This document shows, in pieces, positions 27,018 to 36,250 of a stretch of 64,000 nt of DNA; position 1 is the stretch's first letter, and every line of letters begins with the position of its first letter. The DNA lies in NCBI GenBank assembly GCA_020861185.1, contig JAJBSV010000016.1:62001-126000 (forward strand), in the 5' to 3' direction. The position numbers and the translations under genes are program-made. Origin of the DNA: Ruminococcus sp. (GTDB lineage: Bacteria > Bacillota > Clostridia > Oscillospirales > Ruminococcaceae). The notes under the pieces were generated by a model. That model had not been told where the DNA came from. It worked only from the letters and a program-made list of their open reading frames with translations, and did not search any database.

Positions 27018-28823
27018 TTAATGCGTCTGCATGAATTCCCGTATAATCGGAATGAACTCGCCCGAATATTTTTCGCACTTATGCGAGCCGACGCCCGAGA
27101 GCCGCATGAATTCGTTTTCGTTCAGCGGCATTTCAGTCGCCATTTCGCGGAGCGTTCTGTCGCTGAAAATTATGTAGGGCGGGACGGCTTCTTCCTTTGC
27201 GAGAAGGGCGCGCTTCTGGCGAAGAAGCTCGAAGAGATCGGAGTTGGCGACGGTTCTTTCCGCCTTCTTGTCACGCATTCTCTTCTTGCGCTCTTTCGTG
27301 ACCTTCATCCTGACCGTTTCTGAAAGAATGTCATGGCTTCGCTCGGTGAGCATGATTTTGCCGTAATCGCCGGTCCTGAGGTATCCCATGCGGAGGAGAT
27401 ACTCAAGTATTTCCCGAAGCCGCCTGACGGGCATGTCCTTGAGGCACCCGAAGCCCTTCTTGCCCTCGAGGTGGAACAGCTTGAGCTTTTCGCCCGGGAT
27501 TCCACGGACGAAGTCAAGGAGCACTGTCTGCCCGAATTTTTCGCCGGTGGTTGCGACGCAGGCGACGAGCCTTCTTGCTTCAACGGTGATGTCGACTTCT
27601 TCCGACTCGGCGAGGCAGTTCGAGCAGTTTGAGCACTTCCTGCAACCCGCTTCGCCGAAGTACCGAAGAATATAATCCCTCAGGCAATCGGTCGTGGTGG
27701 CGTAGAAGGTCATCAGCTTGAGGCGTTCAAGCTCTTTTGCACGGATTGCGGCTTTCTCGGATTCACTTAAATCCGGGTTGCCATCGTTGTCATCGATGAG
27801 CATGCGGTTGATTCTCACGTCCTGCCCCGAATAGAGAAGGATGCAGTCGGACCTGAGCCCGTCGCGTCCGGCTCGTCCCGCCTCCTGATAGTAGGCTTCG
27901 AGGCTCTTCGGCATGCCGTGGTGGATGACGAAGCGGACGTCCGACTTGTCGATGCCCATGCCGAAGGCGTTTGTCGCGACCATTACGAGCTTGTCGCCAT
28001 AGATAAATGCGTCCTGATTGCGGCGGCGTTCCTCCTGGGGAAGCCCCGCGTGGTACCTCGTCGCGGCGATGCCGTTGTCGCAGAGCGTTTCGCAGATTCG
28101 CTCGACGTTCTTTCTTGAGATGCAATAGATGATTCCGCTCTGCTTCGGGTGAGCCTTGACGTATTTCAGTATAAAATCGGTTTTCGGAATGCTCTGGTGC
28201 GTTTCAAAGTAGAGATTCGGTCGGTCGAAGCCGGTGACGAGGGTTTTGGGGCTCTTAAGCCTCAAGTCCTTCATGATGTCGTCCCGGACACGCTGAGTCG
28301 CCGTTGCGGTGAATGCCCCGACAACCGGACGGTGTGGGAGGCTTTCTATAAATCTGTGAATCTTAAGATAGCTCGGGCGGAAGTCCTGTCCCCACTGTGA
28401 GACGCAGTGCGCCTCGTCGACAGCTACGAAAGAAATCTCGCACTCTTCTGCGATGCTTAAAAAGCTGTCTATCTCAAGCCGCTCGGGAGCGACGTATATA
28501 ATCTTGTATTCGCCCGACTTGGCGCGCTCTATGGCGTCGTAATATTCATATTGCGAGAGCGAGCTGTTGAAGTAGCAAGCCGGAATCCCCGCCTGATTCA
28601 GCGCTCCCACCTGGTCCTTCATAAGCGAAATGAGAGGGGAGATAACGACAGTGATTCCAGATAGCATCATTGCCGGGACCTGATAGCAGAGCGATTTGCC
28701 GGCGCCCGTTGGCATTATTCCGAGTGCATCCTGCCCCGAGAGAATCGCGTCGATAAGCTCCTCCTGACCTTCGCGGAAGCTGTCGTAGCCAAAGTATCTT
28801 TTCAAAACTTCTTGCTTTGTCAC
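27018..28823 (-). CDS. recQ: ATP-dependent DNA helicase RecQ
   Basis: A 601-residue 3'-5' helicase with the full RecQ layout. Motif I MPTGAGKSLCYQVP, II VDEAHCVSQWGQDFR, III FTATAT, then QAGRAGRDGLRSDC (motif VI). The RQC zinc site has Cys in CLRDYILRYFGEAGCRKCSNCSNC. The HRDC domain fills the last 80 residues (LREMATEMPLNENEFMRLSG). Acts in recombination and fork repair. It follows the GH94 terminator and stands alone. Confidence 0.95.
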   Translation of the reverse strand: MTKQEVLKRYFGYDSFREGQEELIDAILSGQDALGIMPTGAGKSLCYQVPAMMLSGITVVISPLISLMKDQVGALNQAGIPACYFNSSLSQYEYYDAIERAKSGEYKIIYVAPERLEIDSFLSIAEECEISFVAVDEAHCVSQWGQDFRPSYLKIHRFIESLPHRPVVGAFTATATQRVRDDIMKDLRLKSPKTLVTGFDRPNLYFETHQSIPKTDFILKYVKAHPKQSGIIYCISRKNVERICETLCDNGIAATRYHAGLPQEERRRNQDAFIYGDKLVMVATNAFGMGIDKSDVRFVIHHGMPKSLEAYYQEAGRAGRDGLRSDCILLYSGQDVRINRMLIDDNDGNPDLSESEKAAIRAKELERLKLMTFYATTTDCLRDYILRYFGEAGCRKCSNCSNCLAESEEVDITVEARRLVACVATTGEKFGQTVLLDFVRGIPGEKLKLFHLEGKKGFGCLKDMPVRRLREILEYLLRMGYLRTGDYGKIMLTERSHDILSETVRMKVTKERKKRMRDKKAERTVANSDLFELLRQKRALLAKEEAVPPYIIFSDRTLREMATEMPLNENEFMRLSGVGSHKCEKYSGEFIPIIREFMQTH

Positions 28824-28844
28824 TTGAACGTCCCTTTCACTAAA

Positions 28845-28872
28845 AATCCCCTTCCGACAAGGGAAGGGGATT
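28845..28872 (-). terminator. terminator of the GH94 gene
   Basis: AATCCCCTTCC and GGAAGGGGATT form an 11-bp stem with a 6-nt loop, followed by TTTTTAG on the minus strand. Confidence 0.85.
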
Positions 28873-28886
28873 CGCAGATTCGGAAA

Positions 28887-31283
28887 TTATCCCAGAATAA
28901 TCGTAACTTTGTTTTCGCTCTTGAGCTTGTCGGCGGGAATGAGGTTTCCGCTCAAGGTCTCGCCGTTGAGGATGAGGGTCTTTACGCCGCTCTCGACGTG
29001 GTCGGGGTTCTGAACGTCGATGTCAAGGTGAGTGCCGCGGAAGTTCTTCGAAATCTTAAAGCCGTCCCACTCGGAGGGGATTGCGGGGCTTACAACCAAG
29101 CCATCGGCATTAGGTCTCATGCCGCAGATACCCTCGACACAGCCAACCATAACGGTTGAAGCGGTGCCGGTGAGCCAGTGAACGTGAGCTCTGCCTTCAT
29201 AAGGAGAAGTGGTCGACTCGACGAACTGTCCGTGAACATAGGGCTCGATAACTCTTATCTCAGCCTTGTCGTTCATCGAAGCAGGGGAGCTTTCCATGAA
29301 GTACTCAAAAGCACGATTGCCATGTCCTAAGAGTGACTCAGCTAAGATAGCCCAGCCCTGAGACTGCGAGAAGATGCCGCCGTTTTCCTTGGTGTCGGGG
29401 TTGAAGATGTGCATCAGAGCGCCGTCAAACATGTGGTCGATATAAGGCGGGTCAAGAAGCTTGACGCCGTAGGGAGTGTTGAGGATTTCGTGGACGCTCT
29501 CCATAGCGGTTTCGCCCTGCTCTTTTGATGCGAATCCTGAGATGACAGCCCAGCTCTGAGGATTGAGCCACATGCTCGCCTCGGGGTCGTTCTTGGCGCC
29601 TACGACGACGTTGTCTTCTCTGATTCCTCTTATGAATCTGTCCTCGTCCCAGCACTTCTCGAGAGCCTCGTGAAGCTCAGCCTGAATCTTGTTTATGTAT
29701 TCGACATATTCGGTGTCGTTTCTTTCAGTAGCCCAGTCTCTCATCATGCTCATAGCGTAGTAGAGCTGGAATGCGACGAAGGTCGATTCGCCCTTTGCGC
29801 CGAGTCTTAAGCAGTCGTTCCAGTCGGCGTGAAGACCGGCAGGCATGCTGTGTGCACCCAAGCGCTCCATCGAGAAGTTGATAGCACGCTTTAAGTGGTC
29901 GTAAACGGTGTCCTCACCGCCGTTGGCATAGACGATGACTTCGTCAAGGAATGCCTTGTTGCCGCTCTCGCCGATGTACTTGTAAACAGTCGGGAAGAGC
30001 CAGAGTGCGTCGTCGGCACGGTAGGAAGGATGTCCGGTTGCCTGGACATATGAAGGCTGGTCGGGGGTGTCCTCGTGACCGGCATTGTGGTTGAACTTGA
30101 CCAAGGGGAGTCCGCCGCCGTTATCGACCTGAGCCGAAATCATGAAGCGGATTTTTTCAAGAGCCATCTCGGGGTCAAGGTGGATTATTCCCTGAATATC
30201 CTGAACGGTATCTCTGTAGCCGTAGCCGTTTCTCAAGCCGCAGTAGATGAGCGAAGCGGCTCTTGACCATGTGAAGGTGATGAAGCACTGGTAGGAGTTC
30301 CAGACGTTAATCATGTTGTTGAACTCTTCGCTCGGGGTTTCAACTGAGAAGTTCTCGAGCTCTCCATGCCAGTAGTCTATAAGCTCGGCAACTTCTTTGT
30401 CTACAAGACCCTCGGTCTCATATTTCGCCATAATTTCGTTTGCGGCGGTGTTGTCTCTCTGACCGAGAACGTAGATAAGCTCTTTTGTCTCGCCGGGCTC
30501 AAGAGTGATGTCCGACTGCAAGGCTCCGCAGGCGTTCGAGTTGTAGTTGAGTTCATTATTGCACTTGCCCGATTCAACCGCAATCGGGTTTGCATAGGAG
30601 CGATAGCTTCCGATGAAAGCGTCGGGCGAGCCGTTATAGGCGGTGACCTTCTCGCCAACGAGACCGAAGAAGCGCTCACGGTGGTTCGAGCCTGTGCTGT
30701 CTTTACCTGAATTTTCGTTTATGTGCTGGAGAATCTTGTTGCCCTCGAAGGATGTTCTTGTTATAAAGAGTGTGTACTGGAGGTTGACCTGATCCTGCTC
30801 ATAGTTGCTGTCGTTGGTGAATTCGACATAGCCATAGAGGGAAAGCTTCTTCGGTTTGTCGGAATTGTTGGTAATCTTTGTGCGCCATACCTCGTATGTA
30901 GCGTTCATCGGGACGTAGTAGGTTACTTCCGAGTGAACATCCGAGTAGTCAGCCGAGATAATGGTATAGCCGGTTCCGTGTCTGCACTCGCTCTTGTACT
31001 TATCAAGCGGCTTGCCGACCGGTTGCCAGGAAGCGGACCAATAGTCTCCCGAGTCGTTGTCTCTTATGTAGATGTATCTTCCGGGGAGAGCGATGTTTGT
31101 GTTGAAGCGATAGCGGATGATTCTGCCGTTTGCTCCGCTCTGAACAAAGCTGTAGCCTCCGGCGTTATTGGAGATGATTGCACCGTAGGCGGGTGAACCG
31201 AGGTAGTTACACCAGGGTGCGGGAGTGTCTGGCTTGGTGACGACATACTCCTTCTTTTCAAGGTCAAAATGTCCGTAATTCAT
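28887..31283 (-). CDS. GH94 family glycoside phosphorylase
   Basis: 798 residues, typical of GH94, which uses phosphate to cleave a disaccharide into a sugar 1-phosphate and a free sugar, saving ATP. Hallmarks: YVVTKPDTPAPWCNYLGS and NNAGGYSF at the N-terminus, GYRDTVQDIQG, the catalytic acid in LHADWNDCLRLG (about 490) and EGRAHVHWLTGTAS. The overall pattern resembles both cellobiose and diacetylchitobiose phosphorylases, so the substrate is left open. No signal peptide. GGAGG before the ATG. No sugar transporter is adjacent. Confidence 0.88.
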   Translation of the reverse strand: MNYGHFDLEKKEYVVTKPDTPAPWCNYLGSPAYGAIISNNAGGYSFVQSGANGRIIRYRFNTNIALPGRYIYIRDNDSGDYWSASWQPVGKPLDKYKSECRHGTGYTIISADYSDVHSEVTYYVPMNATYEVWRTKITNNSDKPKKLSLYGYVEFTNDSNYEQDQVNLQYTLFITRTSFEGNKILQHINENSGKDSTGSNHRERFFGLVGEKVTAYNGSPDAFIGSYRSYANPIAVESGKCNNELNYNSNACGALQSDITLEPGETKELIYVLGQRDNTAANEIMAKYETEGLVDKEVAELIDYWHGELENFSVETPSEEFNNMINVWNSYQCFITFTWSRAASLIYCGLRNGYGYRDTVQDIQGIIHLDPEMALEKIRFMISAQVDNGGGLPLVKFNHNAGHEDTPDQPSYVQATGHPSYRADDALWLFPTVYKYIGESGNKAFLDEVIVYANGGEDTVYDHLKRAINFSMERLGAHSMPAGLHADWNDCLRLGAKGESTFVAFQLYYAMSMMRDWATERNDTEYVEYINKIQAELHEALEKCWDEDRFIRGIREDNVVVGAKNDPEASMWLNPQSWAVISGFASKEQGETAMESVHEILNTPYGVKLLDPPYIDHMFDGALMHIFNPDTKENGGIFSQSQGWAILAESLLGHGNRAFEYFMESSPASMNDKAEIRVIEPYVHGQFVESTTSPYEGRAHVHWLTGTASTVMVGCVEGICGMRPNADGLVVSPAIPSEWDGFKISKNFRGTHLDIDVQNPDHVESGVKTLILNGETLSGNLIPADKLKSENKVTIILG

Positions 31284-31335
31284 GGATTTGGTGTCCTCCT
31301 GTACTTAAAATATAATTATAGGTAACATTAAGAGA

Positions 31336-31366
31336 ATATAGCCAGCCCATACTGGGCTGACTATAT
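31336..31366. repeat. inverted repeat over the GH94 transcription start
   Basis: Arms ATATAGCCAGCCC and GGGCTGACTATAT are 13 bp with one mismatch and a 5-nt loop. It abuts the -10, so it could be an operator or a 5' mRNA hairpin. Confidence 0.6.
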
Positions 31367-31393
31367 TATAACATTCCAAAATCCAGTTTACAA
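31365..31393 (-). promoter_or_regulatory. sigma-A promoter of the GH94 gene
   Basis: TTGTAA, 17 bp, TATAAT on the minus strand, about 82 bp before the ATG and just past the spoIVB stop. Confidence 0.55.
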
Positions 31394-31409
31394 GGGGGTA
31401 TATAAGATT

Positions 31410-32639
31410 TTATGCCGCCAAATCTTCGCCTGAGATAATCTCTGCCGCGTCAAGCATATTCTCGATAAAAATTCCATATCCCCGTGTCGGGTCGCTCACG
31501 AAAACGTGCGTCACAGCCCCGACAAGCTTGCCGTCCTGTATAATCGGGCTTCCGCTCATCCCCTGAACGATGCCGCCCGTTTTCTCAAGCAGTTCAGGGT
31601 CGGTGACTCTGATGATGATATTTTTCGACTTCGCCGCCGAGCTTAGAGTTACCCTTTCAATCTCGACTTCGAATTCCTGCGGGGTCGAGCCATCGATGGT
31701 GGTTAAAATAGTCGCCGGACCGGTCTTCACCTCTGCTTTGTAGGCAATCGGAATCGCTTCCTGCCGACTGGGATAGGTCATAGTCCCGAAGATGCCTTGT
31801 TCGCAGTTCAGCTCAATCGTCCCCGAAGCAAGCCCCGAGACGAACGTCCCGTAAAGCTCGCCCGGGCAACCCCGTTCGCCCTTGTCGTATCCCGTTATGA
31901 CGACGTCGACGATTTCGCCGGAGCCGAGCGGCAGGGTAGTCAGCGTGTCGCTGTCCGAAATCGGGTGCCCGAGAGCGCCGAAGATGCCCGTTTCCGGGGC
32001 GATAAACGTGAGAGTCCCCACGCCCGCCGTGCTGTCCCGGATCCAGAGCCCGGCTTTGTAGACGCCGTCGGTCTCCGAATATACGGGAGTTACAGTTACC
32101 GTGGAGCTCCTGCCGTTACGCATGATTTCAAAGACTATCGGTTCGCCGTCCGAATTTTCGATAATCTCCGAAAGCCTCGCAGAAGAATTAAGCTCCTCGC
32201 CGTTGGCACTGGTAATATTGTCGCCCGCCATGATTCCCGCATCGTGAGCGGGCGAAACGCCATCCGTGACCTCGGCGGTCTTGACGACCATAACTCCCTC
32301 CGTCAGAAGCTTCACCCCGACAGGCGAGCCTCCGGGAATCAGCATTTTTGCGTCGGCGTGAATGATCTTTGCACTCTTGACGGGAATCACCCCGAAGAGC
32401 CTGATTTCTGCGTCAGTTGCTTCTGTAGCAATGCTATTAGCATTGCTATTTGTGCTGGCAGCTACGACTTCGCTGTCGGGAATAATATCTATATCGAAGA
32501 AGCAGTCGACAGTCGCCGAACCGCCCTCCGAAATATAATAAGTGTCGGGCAAAGCGGCGCCGTAATATCCAACAGCTCCCATAAGCGTGAGCGAGATTAT
32601 CAGGAATACCGCCGCAATGCCTCTTGTCAGCCTTCTCAT
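31410..32639 (-). CDS. spoIVB: SpoIVB peptidase (S55)
   Basis: A 409-residue sporulation protease that, in the forespore, signals activation of pro-sigma-K processing in the mother cell. It has a signal anchor at about 7-28, a PDZ domain at about 130-205 (VSPAHDAGIMAGDNI), then the S55 serine protease domain with FGALGHPISDSD (His) and GIVQGMSGSPIIQDGKLVGA (Ser), ending TRGYGIFIENML. All catalytic parts are present. AGGAAAGGAAC precedes the ATG. It is the only clear sporulation gene in the window and implies a spore-former. Confidence 0.95.
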   Translation of the reverse strand: MRRLTRGIAAVFLIISLTLMGAVGYYGAALPDTYYISEGGSATVDCFFDIDIIPDSEVVAASTNSNANSIATEATDAEIRLFGVIPVKSAKIIHADAKMLIPGGSPVGVKLLTEGVMVVKTAEVTDGVSPAHDAGIMAGDNITSANGEELNSSARLSEIIENSDGEPIVFEIMRNGRSSTVTVTPVYSETDGVYKAGLWIRDSTAGVGTLTFIAPETGIFGALGHPISDSDTLTTLPLGSGEIVDVVITGYDKGERGCPGELYGTFVSGLASGTIELNCEQGIFGTMTYPSRQEAIPIAYKAEVKTGPATILTTIDGSTPQEFEVEIERVTLSSAAKSKNIIIRVTDPELLEKTGGIVQGMSGSPIIQDGKLVGAVTHVFVSDPTRGYGIFIENMLDAAEIISGEDLAA

Positions 32640-32730
32640 AAGTTTAAAAAGTTCCTTTCCTCGTGTTTTCGGGAATAGTTTTTGCAGTAGCTCCGAAAAT
32701 AATCAAGCATTATTTTCTTTGGAATTTCTC

Positions 32731-32760
32731 TTGCATAGAGATATCACATTGTGCTATAAT
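32731..32760 (+). promoter_or_regulatory. sigma-A promoter of the DUF2500 gene
   Basis: TTGCAT, 18 bp, TATAAT, 40 bp before the ATG at 32801. Confidence 0.6.
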
Positions 32761-32800
32761 AGAGCATAATGATTTTACAAAAATCAAGGGAGGCTTTTTT

Positions 32801-33142
32801 ATGAGTAGTTTCTTCAGCTTTGTGGCGATGATTCTTTTCTTCGTGATTCTGATAGCGTTTGTAGTTACGATGGTTCGGAGCGGAGCCGAGACCTATCATC
32901 GCTCTACAGTCCCGCCGGCAAATGCTCAGGCGAAGGCAGTTTCAAAGAGGAAGGAAACTCCTCCCGAAGGCTCAAAAATCAGCGGCGACCTTTACTTTGT
33001 GACGTTCACTCTTGACGACGGCAAGGAGCTTGAGCTCTCCGTTTCGCCGAAGGAATACGAAACGATGGAGTTTGACAGAGAAGGCGAGCTCTACTATCAG
33101 GAAACGAGATTTTTGTCGTTCGAACCGAAGAAGATTCTGTAA
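32801..33142 (+). CDS. DUF2500 family membrane protein
   Basis: 113 residues: one N-terminal helix (about 4-26), then a cytoplasmic or outside domain with DLYFVTFTLDDGKELELSVS and GELYYQETRFLSFEP, the DUF2500 pattern. Function unknown. AAGGGAGG precedes the ATG. Probably transcribed with the next gene, 30 nt downstream. Confidence 0.75.
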   Translation: MSSFFSFVAMILFFVILIAFVVTMVRSGAETYHRSTVPPANAQAKAVSKRKETPPEGSKISGDLYFVTFTLDDGKELELSVSPKEYETMEFDREGELYYQETRFLSFEPKKIL

Positions 33143-33172
33143 CCGGTCTTTACAATACGGAGGATTTCCCAA

Positions 33173-33778
33173 ATGAATTTTCTAAAAGAAGATAAGCGTA
33201 AGAGATATGATACGGCATTTGCGATAGCTTTAAAAGTATTAGCTACTTTAGCATTTCTTTGGTCAGGGCTCTTTTGGTCTGGAGTATCTATTATCAATTT
33301 CTATAAGTTTAACCCCACTGAGTCTTATCGGGCAACGGCATTTCTAATTGCTTCAATACTGCTACTTATATCTTTGGTTTTGATGTATCTGAAATATTAT
33401 TTCTCTCAATTTCCGTTTGCTGTTGTTGGTTCTATTATTTATCTTGTTCAAGCAGGACAGCTAATAGATGCTATTGAGAGTTATACCATGAGATACATAC
33501 CAGAAATAGCATTTCTTATTGTCTCTATTATTCTCTTCATGCTTCATGCTGCAAAGGTTATATCTAAGAATCTCGCTGAGAAGGAGAAAATTAACACGGC
33601 TCCCGCCGAGAGTATTATCGGCGACGGCATAACCGTCAATTATCATAAAGTTGAGAAGCCTGAGAAGCCCAAGAAGGAGAAAAAGCCTCGCAAGGAAAAT
33701 AAGAAAAAAGCTCCCGAGCCGGAATATTCCGAAGCGACTGAGAATAATATAGATGAAACAAAGCCCGATGGGGATTGA
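33173..33778 (+). CDS. hypothetical membrane protein with basic tail
   Basis: 201 residues. Four predicted helices (about 15-40, 55-75, 80-100 and 110-132), then a hydrophilic tail rich in Lys, Pro and Glu (KPEKPKKEKKPRKENKKK). GGAGG lies before the ATG. Its base composition is more AT-rich than its neighbours' over the first 130 codons, possibly a sign of different origin. I do not recognise the family. It ends 7 nt before murI. Confidence 0.65.
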   Translation: MNFLKEDKRKRYDTAFAIALKVLATLAFLWSGLFWSGVSIINFYKFNPTESYRATAFLIASILLLISLVLMYLKYYFSQFPFAVVGSIIYLVQAGQLIDAIESYTMRYIPEIAFLIVSIILFMLHAAKVISKNLAEKEKINTAPAESIIGDGITVNYHKVEKPEKPKKEKKPRKENKKKAPEPEYSEATENNIDETKPDGD

Positions 33779-33785
33779 CATTATA

Positions 33786-34616
33786 ATGACCAATACAACC
33801 GAAAATATAACAAAAAACAGTGCAATCGGCGTGTTCGATTCGGGGCTCGGAGGACTCACCGCTGTCCGTGAACTCCAGCGTCTGATGCCGCACGAAAACA
33901 TAATCTACCTCGGCGACACCGCAAGGGTGCCCTATGGCACGAAAAGCCGGGAGACGATAACGAAGTATGCTTTGCAGGACTTCGATTTTCTGAAGCAGTT
34001 CGGCGTGAAGCTGACCATTGCCGCCTGCGGAACGGTCTCTTCCGTTGTCGACCCCGCCACACTCGAAGCCGAAGGGCTCTATACCGGAGTAATCCGACCT
34101 GCAGTGCTTGCCGCAATCAATGCCACAAAAAACGGCAAAATCGCCGTTATCGGCACCTCGGCGACCATTCGAAGCGGAAGCTATAAGCGGCTGATTAACG
34201 AAATTATGCCCGAGGCGGAGGTATATGAAAAAGACTGCCCGATGTTCGTGCCACTTGTCGAGAACGGCTTTGTCGGCAGGGATAATCTTCCCTGCACGAT
34301 GATTGCCCGGGAGTATCTCGAGCCGCTCAAGAAGACCGGCGTCGACACCCTCATCATGGGTTGCACGCACTATCCGATTATCGCCGATGTAATAGGCGAC
34401 GTGATGGGCGACGGCGTGAAGCTGATTTCATCCGGCGGAGAAGCGGGAAGATACGCAAGTGAGCTTTTGTGGGAGAACAATCTTCTCTCGGACAGGGAAA
34501 CCGAGGGCAAGGTGGCGCTATACTGCACCGACAGCGTGGAGCTTTTCAGAGAGAACGCCGTGCACTTCCTCGGCGAGCTCGACAACGCCGAAATTTTGGG
34601 ATGTACACTCGAATAA
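33786..34616 (+). CDS. murI: glutamate racemase
   Basis: 276 residues. Makes D-glutamate for peptidoglycan. The first active site is IGVFDSGLGGLTAVREL with the Asp and Ser; the first catalytic Cys is in AACGTVSS (near residue 81), where Gly replaces the more common Asn, and the second in MGCTHYP. YLGDTARVPYG is also conserved. The upstream ATGs at 33753 and 33768 overlap the preceding gene; GGGGATT favours 33786. Downstream comes a DUF1934 gene, 10 nt on. Confidence 0.93.
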   Translation: MTNTTENITKNSAIGVFDSGLGGLTAVRELQRLMPHENIIYLGDTARVPYGTKSRETITKYALQDFDFLKQFGVKLTIAACGTVSSVVDPATLEAEGLYTGVIRPAVLAAINATKNGKIAVIGTSATIRSGSYKRLINEIMPEAEVYEKDCPMFVPLVENGFVGRDNLPCTMIAREYLEPLKKTGVDTLIMGCTHYPIIADVIGDVMGDGVKLISSGGEAGRYASELLWENNLLSDRETEGKVALYCTDSVELFRENAVHFLGELDNAEILGCTLE

Positions 34617-34626
34617 GGGGATAAAC

Positions 34627-35055
34627 ATGAAAGACGTAATGATAACAATAGTGAATTCGATGCTTGTGGATAAGAACGAGAAGCCGGACGTGACGGAGGT
34701 TATAACCGAGGGAAAGCTTGAGATGACCGAGACGGGTTGCGTCCTGAGCTATGACCTCGACCCCGAGGACGGCGACCAGCCGAACGACTCCCACACCGAT
34801 ATGATCCTCGAGGGCAACACCTTCGACTTCATCAGAACCGGCATGTACGGTGCGGACTTCCTCGTCGAGCCGGGCGTGAGAAACCAGACCCTCTACCGTA
34901 TGCCCTTCGGGAGCATGACCGTCGGAGTTCTCGGGAAAGAGCTGAAATCCGACGTTTCCGAGGACAAGGGGAGCATCACGGCAAAGTATGACATAGATTT
35001 CAACTCCGCATTGGTCGCCGGCTATGTCATGGAAATAAGCTACCGCACAATATAG
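34627..35055 (+). CDS. DUF1934 family beta-barrel protein
   Basis: 142 residues, soluble, all-beta prediction. MITIVNSMLVDKNEKPDVTE, VLSYDLDPEDGDQPNDSHTD and MPFGSMTVGVLGKELKSDVSE follow the DUF1934 pattern, a lipocalin-like YwiB family of unknown role. AAGGGGATAAAC precedes the ATG. Probably in the murI transcript. Confidence 0.82.
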   Translation: MKDVMITIVNSMLVDKNEKPDVTEVITEGKLEMTETGCVLSYDLDPEDGDQPNDSHTDMILEGNTFDFIRTGMYGADFLVEPGVRNQTLYRMPFGSMTVGVLGKELKSDVSEDKGSITAKYDIDFNSALVAGYVMEISYRTI

Positions 35056-35129
35056 AATAGTTTCGGGCTTTCTGGATACAATAGCGTTGCGTAAAAACGC
35101 ATACTATTTGTGAAAGGAAGCTTGCTTTT

Positions 35130-35441
35130 ATGATAAAGAAAATTTTGCTGATGCTGACGGCGTTCGTGCTCGCAGTCACGATGTTATCTGCCTGCACAGG
35201 CGATATGACCGACGGCGACGTTACCACCCGTAACACGACAGCGTCGACAACAGAGCCGACCACAACGCCCGTTACGACCACCGAAGGCGTCGGAGACTGG
35301 ACAGGCTCGGACACCACCGACATCTCGGATGTCACCGGCACCGAAACCCCGACGGAGGGAATCGGTGGCAGTGAAAATTCCGACGCCGGAGAGGATGCCC
35401 TGAACGGGGATAATACCAACGGTAATGGGATTTCTGAGTAA
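35130..35441 (+). CDS. small Thr-rich lipoprotein
   Basis: 103 residues: type II signal peptide with lipobox LSAC (Cys near 22), then a short mature part made largely of Thr, Asp, Glu and Gly. No domain. GAAAGGAAGC lies upstream of the ATG. The last codons run into the dispersed repeat at 35437. Confidence 0.65.
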   Translation: MIKKILLMLTAFVLAVTMLSACTGDMTDGDVTTRNTTASTTEPTTTPVTTTEGVGDWTGSDTTDISDVTGTETPTEGIGGSENSDAGEDALNGDNTNGNGISE

Positions 35442-35571
35442 ACCCCTCAGTCGCCCTTCGGGCGCCAGCTCCCCTTTCAAGGGAGCCTTTTTATATCCGC
35501 ACAAACTTCTATAAGAACGAAAAAAGCCTCCCCTGAAAGGGGAGGGGGACCGGCGAAGCCGGTGGAGGGGT
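35437..35571. repeat. dispersed repeat B, copy 1
   Basis: Starts AACCCCTCAGTCGCCCTTCG, passes through GCTCCCCTTTCAAGGGAGCC and ends CCGGCGAAGCCGGTGGAGGG plus GTT. Copy 2 (36251-36357) shares the right-hand 110 bp almost exactly and in the same direction. Confidence 0.8.
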
Positions 35572-35599
35572 TGACAATATAACTCTTGTGTGCTATAAT
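35571..35599 (+). promoter_or_regulatory. sigma-A promoter at the edge of repeat B
   Basis: TTGACA, 17 bp, TATAAT with an extended TGC. The -35 begins on the last base of the dispersed repeat. Confidence 0.7.
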
Positions 35600-35628
35600 T
35601 ATCGAAATTAATTTATGGAGAGGGCAAT

Positions 35629-36192
35629 ATGAAGCTTGTATACATAGTCGGCGATGCCGCGGTGGGGAAGATGACAGTCGGGCGGGAGCTAATGAAGATA
35701 ACCGACCTTCGGCTATTCCATAACCACATGACAATCGAACCGGTGCTCGAAATCTTCGGCGAGTGGAACTCGGATGCCATCAAGGGCTTCCGGGACGTCG
35801 TGTTCCGTGAATACGCGAAGTCCGGGAAATACGGGCTTATTTTCACCTATATGTTCGCCTTCGACCTGCCGTCCGAATACGAATATCTTCGGCATGTCGA
35901 ATCGGTCTGCCGTGAGAACGCTGAAGATCTCGAAGTTTACTTTGTCGAGCTCAACGCTCCGCAGGAAATCCGAATCAAACGAAACAAAACCGAAGCCCGT
36001 CTTGCCGCAAAGCCTTCCAAACGGGATTTGGAAGTTTCCGAAGCCCGCCTTCTTGACGACGACAAGCACTACCGCATGACGAGCTACCCCGGTGAAATGG
36101 AAGCGATTTATGAGAATTATCTCAGAATCGACAATGCCGATATGCCACCCGAAGAGGTGGCAAGGGTGATAAAAGAGCATTTTGGGCTATAA
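35629..36192 (+). CDS. P-loop nucleotide kinase-like protein
   Basis: 187 residues with an N-terminal P-loop GDAAVGKMTVGREL (about 7-20) and a fold like shikimate or gluconate kinases. Other visible features are LFHNHMTIEPVLEIFG, a helix with RIKRNKTEARLAAKPSKRD that may be the lid, and NYLRIDNADMPPEEVARVI at the end. This group is often found as a single small ATPase; substrate unknown. The gene is bracketed by two direct copies of repeat B. No ribosome binding site stronger than GGAGAGG is needed. Confidence 0.7.
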   Translation: MKLVYIVGDAAVGKMTVGRELMKITDLRLFHNHMTIEPVLEIFGEWNSDAIKGFRDVVFREYAKSGKYGLIFTYMFAFDLPSEYEYLRHVESVCRENAEDLEVYFVELNAPQEIRIKRNKTEARLAAKPSKRDLEVSEARLLDDDKHYRMTSYPGEMEAIYENYLRIDNADMPPEEVARVIKEHFGL

Positions 36193-36250
36193 GTAGGGGC
36201 GGAGAAGTTTGGCTTTGCCAAACTTCCGAAGTTCGCAAAGCGAACTTCTG
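36192..36250. repeat. GTAGGGGCGG fragment with two tandem hairpins
   Basis: GTAGGGGCGGA is followed by GAAGTTTGGC/GCCAAACTTC (36204-36226) and GAAGTTCGC/GCGAACTTC (36228-36248), both perfect inverted repeats with 3-nt loops. Confidence 0.7.
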
